Below are positions 28,353 through 37,495 of a DNA stretch of 50,249 nucleotides, one piece after another; within the stretch, counting starts at the first letter, position 1, and every line of letters begins with the position of its first letter. The notes under the pieces were generated by a model that made no database searches, was not told where the DNA came from, and saw nothing but the letters and a program-made list of their open reading frames with translations. Made by a program: the position numbers and the translations under genes. The stretch lies in the NCBI GenBank assembly GCA_021827145.1, contig JAKAXK010000006.1, positions 1 through 50,249 on the forward strand. Reading direction: 5' to 3'. The DNA comes from Pseudomonadota bacterium. Its GTDB lineage: Bacteria; Pseudomonadota; Gammaproteobacteria; Acidiferrobacterales; Acidiferrobacteraceae.

Positions 28353-29613
28353 CGCCCCCTCTCCGATCCTCTCTTGACGCGAGTATAGCACCGACCGTCT
28401 TGAAGGACCCAAAGACGACCACCCGATCGTCGGGTCCGGCGCACTCCCGCGCCGCCTCAAAGGCGCGCACCGGATCGTCATAAAGCCCCTCGGCCACTAC
28501 CCCCAGGCCTTGCAAGGCATCATCCAAAAACGCCGCATCGGCACCGCGCGCATCGTCCAGCGACGCGAGAAACCATATGTCGACCGATCCGCGCAGGACC
28601 TCGAACACCTCGGCGACCGGCTTGTCTCTCAGCATACCCACAACCGCCAGCGTACGTCCGGATACGCCTTGCTCGCCCAAGGTCCGCGCGAGCGCCGCCG
28701 CCGCCTCCCGGTTATGGGCGACATCCAGCACGACACGCGCCCCGGCGCCAGGCAAGGCCTGGAAGCGGCCGGCAAGACGCACAGCCTGCAGACCTTCGCG
28801 CAGATCCCGCGCGGTGAGCGCCAGGGTCGGCAGGGCCTCGGCCGCCGCCAGCGCGCACGCCGCATTGGCAAGCTGATAGGTCCCGCGCAACGGCGGGTAG
28901 GCCAGATCCAAGGAGCCGCGGACGCCCGTAAAGCGCCAGCTGGACCCGCAATCCTCATACCGGAAATCCTGGCCGCCAATGCGCGCCTGCGCCCCCAGCC
29001 GGTGCGCCTCCTGCACCACCGACTCCGAGACATCGAAACCGACGATCGCGGGGCGGCCGGCGCGGAAAATGCCGGCCTTCTCGCGCCCTATCGACTCACG
29101 ATCGGGCCCAAGCAGATCCTTGTGGTCCGTACCTACCGACACCACCACCGACACATCGGCATCGATGATATTGACCACATCGAGGCGCCCGCCGAGGCCC
29201 ACCTCAAGGATGGCCACATCGACCTGGGCCCGGGAAAACAGCAAGAACGCCACCAGCGTCCCGAACTCAAAATACGTGAGCGGGACATCCGCGCGGGCCG
29301 CCTCGACCTCGGCGAAGGCCGCGCATAAGGCATCGTCCGTCGCCTCCTCGCCATTCAATTGAACGCGCTCGTTGTAGCGCACGAGATGTGGGGAGAAATA
29401 GGCGCCTGTGCGGTAGCCGGCGGCGCGATAGATCGATTCGACCATGGCCGCAGTCGAGCCCTTGCCATTGGTACCGCCGATCGTGATGACCGGGCACGAC
29501 AAGTGCGGCATGCGCTCGTAGACCCCGCGCACTCGATCCAATCCGAGCTCGATACGGCGCGTGTGGAGGCCGTCGATATAGACAAGCCATTCTTGGAGAG
29601 TTCGGTGGCTCAG
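28330..29613 (-). CDS. folC: Folylpolyglutamate/dihydrofolate synthase, probable CTG start
   Basis: A 427-residue Mur-ligase-fold enzyme that adds glutamate to folates. With the start used here the P-loop GTNGKGST lies at 47-54; other motifs are [15 protein letters not shown] and [15 protein letters not shown]. The first ATG/GTG/TTG codon in frame is TTG 29541, but that loses [19 protein letters not shown], the conserved N terminus of the family. Upstream of it the only candidate is CTG 29613, overlapping the accD stop as CTGA, just like the ATGA overlaps of the neighbouring genes. The C terminus is low in complexity (GGGGGGRVV). Confidence 0.85.
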   Translation of the reverse strand: MSHRTLQEWLVYIDGLHTRRIELGLDRVRGVYERMPHLSCPVITIGGTNGKGSTAAMVESIYRAAGYRTGAYFSPHLVRYNERVQLNGEEATDDALCAAFAEVEAARADVPLTYFEFGTLVAFLLFSRAQVDVAILEVGLGGRLDVVNIIDADVSVVVSVGTDHKDLLGPDRESIGREKAGIFRAGRPAIVGFDVSESVVQEAHRLGAQARIGGQDFRYEDCGSSWRFTGVRGSLDLAYPPLRGTYQLANAACALAAAEALPTLALTARDLREGLQAVRLAGRFQALPGAGARVVLDVAHNREAAAALARTLGEQGVSGRTLAVVGMLRDKPVAEVFEVLRGSVDIWFLASLDDARGADAAFLDDALQGLGVVAEGLYDDPVRAFEAARECAGPDDRVVVFGSFKTVGAILASREDRRGGGGGGRVV

Positions 29614-30503
29614 AGGTCTTTGTGCAGCGCGCTGACAGTGTTGGCGACGAGTGGCCGGTTCGACAGCACCGACAACAGGCGCGCGATCGTCTCACGCAGT
29701 TTGTGGCGATGCACGATCATGTCGATCGCCCCGTGCTCGAGCAAGAATTCGGACCGCTGGAAACCTTCGGGCAGAGTTTCGCGCACGGTCTGCTCGATCA
29801 CACGCGGACCCGCGAAGCCGATCAAGGCCTTGGGTTCGCCTATGATGACATCCCCAAGCATCGCGAAGCTCGCCGATACTCCGCCCATGGTGGGATCGGT
29901 GAGCACCGACACGAACGGCAGGCCGGCGTCGGCCAAGCGCGTAAGCGCGGCGCTCGTCTTGGCCATTTGCATGAGCGAGGTAAGCCCCTCCTGCATGCGT
30001 GCCCCGCCGCTGGCTGCGAAACACACAAACGGCAGGCGCTCGGCCAGACACACGTCCACCCCACGCACGAAGCGCTCGCCCACCACCGACCCCATAGAGC
30101 CGCCCATGAAGGCGAATTCAAAGGCGGCGGCGACCAAAGGCAGGCCCTGCAAGCGCCCCCGCAAGACGACCAGCGCGTCCGATTCGCCCGTGGTCTTGGT
30201 GGCGTCGACCACGCGATCCTTGTAACGCTTGCTATCTTTGAACTTCAGGAAATCCGTGGGCGCCAAGCCCGCGCCGATCTCCGGCTGATCGCCGGCATCG
30301 AGGAAGGCCGCCAGCCTCTTGCGGGCTGAGATGCGCATGTGGTGGTCGCAGCGCGGACACACGCCGGCATTCTTCTCGATCTCGGCATGGTACAAGACGC
30401 TGGCGCAGGCCGGACATTTACTCCACAGACCTTCAGGGACCGCCTTTTTTGCCACTCCTCGACTCTTGATCTTGGGGGGTAGGAGCTTGTCAAACCAGCT
30501 CAT
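29610..30503 (-). CDS. accD: Acetyl-CoA carboxylase carboxyltransferase subunit beta
   Basis: A 297-residue subunit that, with AccA, transfers the carboxyl group from biotin to acetyl-CoA for fatty acid synthesis. The N-terminal zinc ribbon has Cys30, Cys33, Cys49 and Cys52 (CPAC, CPRC). The crotonase fold has [12 protein letters not shown] and [18 protein letters not shown]. Start ATG 30503 overlaps the trpA stop as ATGA; the order trpA-accD-folC is typical of gammaproteobacteria. Confidence 0.97.
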   Translation of the reverse strand: MSWFDKLLPPKIKSRGVAKKAVPEGLWSKCPACASVLYHAEIEKNAGVCPRCDHHMRISARKRLAAFLDAGDQPEIGAGLAPTDFLKFKDSKRYKDRVVDATKTTGESDALVVLRGRLQGLPLVAAAFEFAFMGGSMGSVVGERFVRGVDVCLAERLPFVCFAASGGARMQEGLTSLMQMAKTSAALTRLADAGLPFVSVLTDPTMGGVSASFAMLGDVIIGEPKALIGFAGPRVIEQTVRETLPEGFQRSEFLLEHGAIDMIVHRHKLRETIARLLSVLSNRPLVANTVSALHKDL

Positions 30504-31318
30504 GGCGACATCCTTGATGCGTGCGCCGGCAAGGCCGCGCGCAGGTCGCGCACAAACCCTTCGACGTCGGCCAGCATCTCATTCATGGTCTTTTTGGCCG
30601 CCATCCGCTCAACGATCGCGCTGCCGACGATGACGGCATCGGCGAAGCGGCCCACCTCGGCCGCCGAGTGCGGGTCACGGATGCCAAAACCCACCCCCAC
30701 GGGCCATGCGGACAAGGCGCGGACCACGGCAAGCCGCGCGGCCACGTCCGCCACGTTCAGGTGGCTCGCCCCGGTGACACCCTTCAAGGCGACATAGTAA
30801 AGAAAGCCCGTGGAGGCCGCACTGATAGACGCCAGCCGTTCGGCCGGCGTCGTCGGAGACAAAAGGAAGATCGTGTCGATGCCGGCGCGGGCGGCGCAGT
30901 CGCGCCACTCGGCGGCCTCCTCCGGGGGCATATCCACGAGGATCACGCCATCGACCCCAGCCGCTTGGCAGGCGTGGGCAAAGGCCTCATAGCCCATGGT
31001 CTCGACGGGGTTCACATAGCCCATGAGAATGACCGGCGTGCGGCTGTCGTCGTGCCGAAAGGCCGCCACCTGGTCTATGACCGCGCGGGTAGTGGCCCCG
31101 GCGGCAAGCGCCCGCTGATGGGCCCTCTGGATGGCCGGCCCATCGGCCATGGGATCGGAAAACGGCATGCCGACTTCGATCAGGTCGGCACCGGCGCGCA
31201 CCAGCGCGTGCATGACAGGTACGGTGGCCGTAAGCCCCGGATCCCCGCCAGCAATGAACGGGATCAGCGCCGCGCGTTGACCCTTCAGGGCGGCGAACAC
31301 ACCCTTTATGCGCGACAC
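30500..31318 (-). CDS. trpA: Tryptophan synthase alpha subunit
   Basis: A 272-residue TIM-barrel subunit that cleaves indole-3-glycerol phosphate to indole. Visible are the catalytic Glu in [17 protein letters not shown], the Asp in [11 protein letters not shown], and the phosphate loop [15 protein letters not shown] 31318 starts 13 bases inside the end of trpB. The product indole passes to TrpB through the subunit tunnel. Confidence 0.96.
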   Translation of the reverse strand: MSRIKGVFAALKGQRAALIPFIAGGDPGLTATVPVMHALVRAGADLIEVGMPFSDPMADGPAIQRAHQRALAAGATTRAVIDQVAAFRHDDSRTPVILMGYVNPVETMGYEAFAHACQAAGVDGVILVDMPPEEAAEWRDCAARAGIDTIFLLSPTTPAERLASISAASTGFLYYVALKGVTGASHLNVADVAARLAVVRALSAWPVGVGFGIRDPHSAAEVGRFADAVIVGSAIVERMAAKKTMNEMLADVEGFVRDLRAALPAHASRMSP

Positions 31319-32514
31319 GTCTGCGCCTCCTCGTAGGCCGCCACGCTCTCCACATCCTTGTCCCCGCGACCCGAGAGATTCACGATGAGGGCCGCCTCAC
31401 GTCCGAGTCGCGCCGCCAAGTCGTGCGCGTAGGCCAGCGCGTGACTCGACTCCAGGGCCGGGAGTATCCCTTCGAGGCGGGTCAGCCTATGGAAGGCCGC
31501 AAGCGCCATCTTGTCATCGACGGCCACATACCGCGCGCGCCCGATGTCCTTCAGCCAAGCGTGCTCCGGACCCACGCCCGGATAGTCGAGCCCCGCCGAG
31601 ATCGAGTGCGTATCGCGGATCTGTCCGTCTGCGTCGAACATGAGATAGCTGCGCGCTCCGTGTAAGACCCCGCGCCCGCTCGCGGCCGTCAAGGGCGCGG
31701 CGTGCAGGCCCGACGCCAAGCCCTTGCCGGCGGCCTCGACCCCGTAGAGATCGACCCCAGGGTCCCCGAGAAACGCGTAAAAAAGGCCCATGGCATTGGA
31801 GCCGCCGCCCACGCACGCCACCAGGGCCTCGGGCAGGCGTCCCTCGCGTTCCAAAAACTGTCGTCGCGCCTCCTCCCCTATCACTGCCTGGAAGTCGCGC
31901 ACCATGGCCGGATAAGGGTGGGGGCCGCTCACGGTCCCGATCACATAAAATGTCTCATCGACCGTGGTCGCCCAGTCGCGCATGGCCTCGTTCATGGCGT
32001 CCTTCAGGGTCCGCGAGCCCAGGGTCACGCTCACCACTTCGGCCCCCAGAAGGCGCATGCGCCGGACATTGGGGGCCTGACGGGCGATATCCTCGGCACC
32101 CATATAGACCACGCAAGCGAGCCCCAGGCGCGCGGCCACGGTGGCGGTCGCCACGCCGTGCTGGCCGGCCCCGGTCTCGGCGATCAGGCGCTTCTTGCCC
32201 ATGCGCTTGGCAAGCAGCGCTTGGCCTATCGTATTATTGACCTTGTGGGCACCCGTGTGATTCAAGTCCTCACGCTTCAGATAGATACGCGCCCCACCCG
32301 CATCGGCCGTGAGTCGCTCGGCAAGATAGAGTGGCGAAGGCCGGCCCACGTAGTCCCGAAAATCCGCGGCGAGCTCCGCCTGAAAGACCGGGTCGATACG
32401 GGCCTGGGCATAGGCGCGCTCCAGATCGGCGAGCGGCCCCATCAGGGTCTCGGCGACAAATCGCCCCCCGTAAGGCCCAAAATGGCCGCGTGCATCCGGC
32501 TGCTCGTAACTCAT
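31306..32514 (-). CDS. trpB: Tryptophan synthase beta subunit
   Basis: A 402-residue PLP enzyme that joins indole and serine to tryptophan. PLP lysine lies in [11 protein letters not shown], the catalytic Glu in [11 protein letters not shown], and the phosphate loop is [12 protein letters not shown] 32514 overlaps the trpF stop as ATGA; the frame extends eight codons upstream without support. Confidence 0.97.
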   Translation of the reverse strand: MSYEQPDARGHFGPYGGRFVAETLMGPLADLERAYAQARIDPVFQAELAADFRDYVGRPSPLYLAERLTADAGGARIYLKREDLNHTGAHKVNNTIGQALLAKRMGKKRLIAETGAGQHGVATATVAARLGLACVVYMGAEDIARQAPNVRRMRLLGAEVVSVTLGSRTLKDAMNEAMRDWATTVDETFYVIGTVSGPHPYPAMVRDFQAVIGEEARRQFLEREGRLPEALVACVGGGSNAMGLFYAFLGDPGVDLYGVEAAGKGLASGLHAAPLTAASGRGVLHGARSYLMFDADGQIRDTHSISAGLDYPGVGPEHAWLKDIGRARYVAVDDKMALAAFHRLTRLEGILPALESSHALAYAHDLAARLGREAALIVNLSGRGDKDVESVAAYEEAQTCRA

Positions 32515-33131
32515 GACTCTCCTCTCGCGCGGCGACAAAACGCCTGCATGCGCCGCTCGTCCTTAATTCCGGGGGCGCTCTCGACGCCGCCGCTCACATC
32601 CACAGCATAGGGCGCTACCCGGGCGATTGCCTCCCCGACGTTCTCGGGGGTCAAGCCCCCCGCCAGGATCACGGGCTTGGCGAGCCCCGCAGGCATCAGC
32701 CCCCAATCGAAGGCCCGCCCGGTACCACCAGGGCGCCCCTTCTGGTAGCTGTCCACCAGGAGCCCCTGGGCGGCCGCGTAGCGGACTTCCGCCGCGCGCA
32801 GATCCACACCCTCGCCCATGGTGATCGCCTTCAGGTAGGGCCGCCCGAAGCGCTCGCAGTCGGCGGGCGTTTCGCGACCGTGAAACTGCAGGACATCCAA
32901 GGCGACACTCGACAACACCCGCTCGATCTCCTCCGGCGCGGCGTCCACGAACAGCCCGACCCGCGTCACGAAGGGCGGTAGGGCCGCCACGATGGCGCGC
33001 GCCGCACCGATGTCGACAGCGCGTGGACTCGGGGCATAGAACACGAGCCCGATGGCGTCGGCGCCGGCCGCAGCCGCCGCCTGTGCGTCCGAGGGGCTCG
33101 TGATCCCGCAAATCTTTACGCGCGTCGGCAT
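32511..33131 (-). CDS. trpF: Phosphoribosylanthranilate isomerase
   Basis: A 206-residue TIM-barrel enzyme that converts phosphoribosylanthranilate to the ribulose derivative in tryptophan synthesis. The catalytic Cys is in VKICGIT and the catalytic Asp is in VGLFVDA; LQFHGRE and [11 protein letters not shown] are further signatures. It heads the superoperon that runs to the lipoprotein gene. ATG 33131 lacks a Shine-Dalgarno sequence, and a -10-like TACACT (33147-33142) lies ten bases before it, so the leader must be very short or absent. Confidence 0.96.
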   Translation of the reverse strand: MPTRVKICGITSPSDAQAAAAAGADAIGLVFYAPSPRAVDIGAARAIVAALPPFVTRVGLFVDAAPEEIERVLSSVALDVLQFHGRETPADCERFGRPYLKAITMGEGVDLRAAEVRYAAAQGLLVDSYQKGRPGGTGRAFDWGLMPAGLAKPVILAGGLTPENVGEAIARVAPYAVDVSGGVESAPGIKDERRMQAFCRRARGES

Positions 33132-33167
33132 AGGGCGATGGAGTGTACCAGAGGCACGGCCTCCGAC

Positions 33168-33518
33168 TTAAGTCTTAGCCGACCTGAGCGCCTCGAAGTG
33201 GGTCCGAAAGAGCGTCTCCAGATCGTCGATCACCTCTTCGGTCGGCCGACCCCCCATGACACACTGGGCCATCAAGGTCGAGGTCTCATTCAACATCTTG
33301 CCGCGATCAAGCATCGGATAGCTCGCCGCTAGACGCTTGATGGCACGCACCACGCTCTCCCCCTCGGGACGCGCCATAACGATGGGCTCGGTCGGAACCG
33401 GAGGCTCGGTACGAGCCTGCCGCAGGTGCAGAAACTCGGCGAAGGCCAGCACCTGCTCCTGGCCGTCTTCCGAAAGCTCGCGCACCACCGCCAATAATCG
33501 CTTCTCGTGGCGATTCAT
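33168..33518 (-). CDS. Small conserved-looking protein of unknown function
   Basis: A 116-residue soluble protein with an N-terminal helix pair (KRLLAVVRELSEDGQEQVLA, then FAEFLHLRQ) like the start of DUF2281-type proteins. A central stretch is PEGESVVRAIKRLAASYPML followed by a helical C terminus with ETSTLMAQCVMGGRPTEEVI. From memory, similar proteins occur in other gammaproteobacteria, with no function known to me. ATG 33518 has GGAG about nine bases upstream. A long frame upstream to 33650 is not supported. Confidence 0.65.
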   Translation of the reverse strand: MNRHEKRLLAVVRELSEDGQEQVLAFAEFLHLRQARTEPPVPTEPIVMARPEGESVVRAIKRLAASYPMLDRGKMLNETSTLMAQCVMGGRPTEEVIDDLETLFRTHFEALRSAKT

Positions 33519-33833
33519 CGATTCCGCTCCGCAAGGAAACCCGCGCCCGTCGCGGGAGCAATGGCGCAAAAACGCGCCTGGCGCCCGTAGCCCCCGCCGG
33601 GCCTGATGACACGACCGAGTAAGGAGGGATGGGCCGCACACGCCCGACACCGGGAGGCATAACGGGATGCAGACCTTCCGGCACGATCGGGCCCGCGGTG
33701 CAGCCCGACTGGGAAAGACATGGGGCCGGAAGCCAAGGCTTGCGTGGCAATCCCCGGTATGTTCGCTGAATGCCGCACCGCTGTGTTCTCCAGAATAAGG
33801 CCTGCGACCTCAGTCGCGGCTTGGTTGACGCTT
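33519..33833. other. Intergenic region
   Basis: About 315 bases between two minus-strand genes. It presumably holds the promoter of the 33168-33518 gene and the 3' end of the LysR-GATase transcript. The minus strand was examined for a riboswitch, but no cobalamin, TPP, SAM or FMN core was recognised. Several short inverted repeats are present but none ends in a T-run. Confidence 0.35.
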
Positions 33834-33873
33834 AATCACTAATACTCAATCGGAATCACTGATACTCAATCGG
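33834..33873. repeat. Tandem 20-bp duplication across a stop codon
   Basis: AATCACTAATACTCAATCGG (33834-33853) is followed directly by the same 20 bases with one change (33854-33873). On the minus strand the duplication encodes the last codons of the GATase-like protein, and its stop TGA (33848-33846) falls in the second unit. It is a recent-looking duplication at the 3' end of the gene. Confidence 0.8.
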
Positions 33874-34592
33874 AAGACCGGCATCTTGCGCCGCTCCACC
33901 ATCAGATCGAGCTCCTTCACGAGGGCCACGATCACCTGATCAGTCGTGCGCTGCATATCCCCCCAATGCTGTCGTGCCCCGGCGAGGAGATCACCGATAT
34001 CCGCGGGCGTCTTGCGCTTGGCCTCCATGATCATGTCCTCGATCATGCCGGGCTTCAGTTCTGGGCGAAACAAGAGGCCATAAGCCATGGGGTCGGGACG
34101 TATGGCGATCCAGCGGCCGTCATCATCGACGACGATGGGCGCCACGCCCTCGGGCAGAGCGGCGCGGCCATTGGCCATGACGAGCACGGGCCGACCGTCG
34201 ACCGCCTCCGCCAAGGCATCGCCCGCCCCAGCGGGGGTCTTGTGTGCGGTCGTCCAGTAGGCGTCATGAAAGGGCTCGGAGCTCAGGCTTCCCCCCTCGT
34301 ACTCGGCCAAGAGCAGGGCGCCGTAACCCAGCCCCACCATGGGCCGATGCACATCACGGAACAGGCCGATCAGCCGGATTTCGTCGTCATGCCAGGGATT
34401 TTTCTCGTGATCGCTCGGCGGATCTTGACCACCGAGCACGAACAGCGCATCGAACTGCCCGGCACTGCCTGGCAGATCCTGGCCGACAAAGGGCCGAAAA
34501 TAGACGAAACCGATGTCACGCTTCTCGAGCTGATTCTCGATGAGCCCGAGAAATTCGGAATAGGTGTGCTGGATGACCGCGAATTGTTTCAC
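33846..34592 (-). CDS. Class I glutamine amidotransferase-like pseudoenzyme
   Basis: A 248-residue protein with the GATase1 layout: FDALFVLGGQDPPSD near 48-61, PWHDDEIRLI, MVGLGYGALLLAE (86-97) and GLLFRPEL (172-179). In active enzymes the elbow is GxCxG and the His motif is FHPE. Here Gly89 replaces the nucleophilic Cys and Arg176 replaces the catalytic His, so glutaminase activity is not expected. ATG 34592 overlaps the LysR stop as ATGA, which suggests that it works with or on that regulator. Confidence 0.78.
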   Translation of the reverse strand: MKQFAVIQHTYSEFLGLIENQLEKRDIGFVYFRPFVGQDLPGSAGQFDALFVLGGQDPPSDHEKNPWHDDEIRLIGLFRDVHRPMVGLGYGALLLAEYEGGSLSSEPFHDAYWTTAHKTPAGAGDALAEAVDGRPVLVMANGRAALPEGVAPIVVDDDGRWIAIRPDPMAYGLLFRPELKPGMIEDMIMEAKRKTPADIGDLLAGARQHWGDMQRTTDQVIVALVKELDLMVERRKMPVFRLSISDSD

Positions 34593-35521
34593 AATACATG
34601 CGCCTTGGTGGGCGATTCGGTCTGGGTTTGTTGCTCACAATGCGTATGCGCAAACCGCATGAACTCCTCCACCGCCCGCAGACGGAATTTCTGGCGCTGA
34701 TACACGAAGGAAAACGGGCGGTCGATGGGCGGGTCCAGGGGCAAGGCAACCAAGGTCCCGAGCCGCAGCTCCTTGGCGACCGTGGCCCGCGAGACGATCG
34801 ACACACCCAATCCGGCCTCCACGGAGCTCTTGACCGACTCCGGGCTGCCGAATTCCATGCTGAGATTCAGATCGTGCCATTGCAGCCCATTTTGCGCGAG
34901 ATAGTCGCTGATCACCTCGCGAGTCCCCGAACCCTCCTCGCGGGCCAGAAAGGGGAGGTCCAGGAGCTCGCGTACCGGCACACGCACCGCCCGCGCCATG
35001 ACATGGTCGGGACGGCAGATGAACACCAGCTGATCCTGCCAGCAGACCTCGACCGCCAGGGTCTTGTTCGCGATCGGCGACTCGACGATACCGATGTCGA
35101 CTGCATTGCTCTCCACCATATGTACGATACCGAGGGAATTCGATACGCTGAGCCGGATACGGACATCCGGATGGCGTCCCTGGAACTCACCTAGGAGCGC
35201 GGGCAACACATACTCGGCGATAGTCGTACTGGCGCCTATGATGAGCACCCCCGAAACGTCTCCCGTGATGTCTCGCACGCGGATATTCATTTCGTTGTAG
35301 AGACTGATGATGCGGTCGGCGTACTCGAAGACGCGCTCGCCCGCGGCGGTGAGATTGATGCGATTGTGGGTGCGATCGAACAGGCGGGTATTGAAGAATT
35401 CCTCGAGTTGCCGCACCTGAAAGGTCACGGCCGGCTGCGTCATGTGTAAAGTCTCGGCGGCCTTCGTAAAACTCAATAACTTCGCCACTGTATGGAATAC
35501 TTGTAGTCGCCGGTCAGCCAT
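34589..35521 (-). CDS. LysR-family transcriptional regulator (CbbR/CysB-like group)
   Basis: A 310-residue LysR regulator with an N-terminal winged helix (1-60: LLSFTKAAETLHMTQPAVTF and VRQLE) and a substrate-binding domain starting near residue 90 (GVLIIGASTTIAEYVLPALL). The sequence resembles LysR proteins linked to sulfur, selenium or carbon metabolism, but the effector cannot be named. ATG 35521 has AGGAAGGGGC upstream. It is divergent from the 35578 gene across 56 bases, the usual LysR arrangement, so that gene is a plausible target. Confidence 0.88.
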   Translation of the reverse strand: MADRRLQVFHTVAKLLSFTKAAETLHMTQPAVTFQVRQLEEFFNTRLFDRTHNRINLTAAGERVFEYADRIISLYNEMNIRVRDITGDVSGVLIIGASTTIAEYVLPALLGEFQGRHPDVRIRLSVSNSLGIVHMVESNAVDIGIVESPIANKTLAVEVCWQDQLVFICRPDHVMARAVRVPVRELLDLPFLAREEGSGTREVISDYLAQNGLQWHDLNLSMEFGSPESVKSSVEAGLGVSIVSRATVAKELRLGTLVALPLDPPIDRPFSFVYQRQKFRLRAVEEFMRFAHTHCEQQTQTESPTKAHVL

Positions 35522-35577
35522 GCCCCTTCCTACCCCTCAGACGCGCGCCCTCAGGCCAAGTAGTATACAATGAATTA
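35522..35577. promoter_or_regulatory. Divergent promoter region, LysR / membrane protein
   Basis: The 56 bases contain TATACA (35564-35569) eight bases before the plus-strand ATG at 35578, and the reverse reading TATACT for the LysR gene in the same AT-rich block. One LysR-type site here could control both directions. The plus-strand gene has no Shine-Dalgarno sequence. Box assignments are inference. Confidence 0.5.
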
Positions 35578-36138
35578 ATGACTAACGCCTGGAAACAATG
35601 GGATTTCTCCGGCGGCGGGCTCCAGTCCCTCAATCTCGAGCTGAGCAAGCGCCTACGTAAACGCGCGGTCGCCTACAGTCTCTGGATCGGCTTCGCGCTG
35701 GGCCTCCACGCCTTCTATCTTCACGAACGGCGCCGTGGCCTGAGCTACTTAGCCGCGAGCCTGGCCCTGGGGGTCTTGGCGTTCCTGGCGCCGTGGCCGG
35801 CCTCGGCCGGGTTCGGCGCCCTCTATCTGGCCGCAGCAGTGGCTGATCTCGCGACCCTCGAACGGCGGCTCACCGCCTACAACAAGGCCCTGCGCCTCAA
35901 TCTCTCCCTGCACAAAGGCAACACGCCCCCGACGGGCTTCCACGGCCGTTACACGGACCAGGATGTCGATATCCGCGACTACATGACCGTCAAGGAGCGC
36001 GAGCGTGCGGGACACGCCACCGAGACCACACCCCCAGACCCCAACCGCGGCCCGCGGTCCAAATCCTTTCAGCAGCAGGAGGCGGCGCTGCGGGCCTATA
36101 CGGAACGCCGCAAGTCGCTCAAAAACCCTCGATCTTGA
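35578..36138 (+). CDS. TM2-like small membrane protein
   Basis: A 186-residue protein. Residues 28-58 (KRAVAYSLWIGFALGLHAFY followed by LHERRRG) resemble the TM2 domain pattern, with two further hydrophobic segments at about 58-92. The C-terminal third is hydrophilic and basic (VKERERAG and SFQQQEAALRAYTERRKSLK). Role unknown. It is transcribed divergently from LysR and its last 20 bases overlap the end of the convergent pilT-like gene. Confidence 0.65.
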   Translation: MTNAWKQWDFSGGGLQSLNLELSKRLRKRAVAYSLWIGFALGLHAFYLHERRRGLSYLAASLALGVLAFLAPWPASAGFGALYLAAAVADLATLERRLTAYNKALRLNLSLHKGNTPPTGFHGRYTDQDVDIRDYMTVKERERAGHATETTPPDPNRGPRSKSFQQQEAALRAYTERRKSLKNPRS

Positions 36139-37225
36139 GGCGCAGATCGTTGGGGCTGGAGGCGTACTGCAGGGCCACGGCCGGCGCGATCCGCTTGGCC
36201 TTGACGAGGGCGAGCAGGCAGGCGTCGAAGGACAGCATGCCGTCGTGAATGCTCCCGCGCTTCAGGAGTTCGGGCAGGTCCTTGATGCGGGCGGAATCGG
36301 CAATGAGCTCACGAGCCAGTGCCGAGATCGTCAAGACCTCGCATGCAAGCGCCCGCCCTTGCCCGTCCGACCGCGGTAGCAGGCGCTGCGTGACAACGGC
36401 CTTCAGATTCTGCGCCACCTTGACGCGTATCCCTGCTTGCGCCTCGGCGGAAAACGCGGTGATGAGGCGGTTCACGGCCTCGGGCGCCGCCGGGGCATGG
36501 GCGGTAGCCAGCACGAAATGCCCGGTCTCGGCCGCCTGCAGGGCCGTCTCTATGGTCTCGATGTCGCGCATCTCGCCTAACAGGATGACATCCGGATCCT
36601 CGCGCAGCGCCGCGCGCATGGCCTCATGGAAATTGGTGGCATCCACCCCGATCTCGCGCTGGGTAATAAGCGACTTCTGTTCGGCGAACAGGAACTCGAT
36701 CGGGTCCTCGATCGTCAGGACGTGCTTGGTCTGAGTCAGATTAATCTCGTTCACGAGGGCCGCGAGCGTCGTCGTCTTGCCCGAACCGCTGGCGCCGGTC
36801 ACAAGCACGAGTCCACGCTCGACCTGCGTCAACTTGGCGACCATCTCGGGCAGTCCCAGACTCCCAAGCGGCGGCACCACACTGTGAATGACGCGCAGCA
36901 CCAAGGCCACAGTCCCGCGCTGCAGAAATATGTTGGCGCGTACTCGCCCTATCCCCTTGAATCCACGCGACAGATCGACCTGCTGATCGCGCGCAAACAG
37001 GGCCCGCTGGCGGGCGTCCATCATAGCCTCGCCAATCTCGGCGACTCGCTCCACGGTCAGTCGCGGCCGATCATCCAGGGCCCGCAATGCGCCATCCACC
37101 CGCAGGATCGGGTGGTTACGCGCGCGCAGATGGACATCCGAGGCCCCATAACGGGCCGCCTCGGCCAACACCGCGCTCAACCACTCGAGCGGTTCGTTCG
37201 TTACAGCCACACCCGCGCTTTCCAT
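36119..37225 (-). CDS. PilT/PilU-type twitching motility ATPase
   Basis: A 368-residue secretion-superfamily ATPase like those that retract type IV pili. Walker A is GASGSGKT at 144-151, Walker B DPDVILLGEMRD, and the His box GHFVLATAHAPAAPEAVNRL; EYGASDVHLRARNHPILRVDG-like sequence in the N-terminal domain is typical. The His box has ATAHAP where PilT usually has ATLHTN, which favours PilU or a divergent PilT. It stands without other pil genes. A -10-like TACAAT (37237-37232) lies six bases before ATG 37225. Confidence 0.85.
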   Translation of the reverse strand: MESAGVAVTNEPLEWLSAVLAEAARYGASDVHLRARNHPILRVDGALRALDDRPRLTVERVAEIGEAMMDARQRALFARDQQVDLSRGFKGIGRVRANIFLQRGTVALVLRVIHSVVPPLGSLGLPEMVAKLTQVERGLVLVTGASGSGKTTTLAALVNEINLTQTKHVLTIEDPIEFLFAEQKSLITQREIGVDATNFHEAMRAALREDPDVILLGEMRDIETIETALQAAETGHFVLATAHAPAAPEAVNRLITAFSAEAQAGIRVKVAQNLKAVVTQRLLPRSDGQGRALACEVLTISALARELIADSARIKDLPELLKRGSIHDGMLSFDACLLALVKAKRIAPAVALQYASSPNDLRLKIEGF

Positions 37226-37495
37226 GCCCTCATTGTAGCAGCCGCCCGAGAAATGCAAGGAGTCCCGGTCTCGGGTCACTCACCATGCCACGCGCGCCAC
37301 CGCAGCCTCCATCCCGTCTACGAACTTTCCCACCGATAGCCCCTGGCCTACGGCCCAGTAAGGAGAATGCGCGGGCTAATGTTCAGCAATGCCGGCCGCC
37401 CCACTCATGATCGGCGTGGCGCACGCCTAAGCGACACAAGCGGGGGTGTCTCCGGGGACCATCGCAAACGGTACCGAGGCCACGGCCCCGGCGCG

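Noticed and set aside
33519-33833. Possible riboswitch upstream of 33168-33518
   Set aside because: Several GC-rich stems were seen, but no conserved core of any riboswitch class could be matched.
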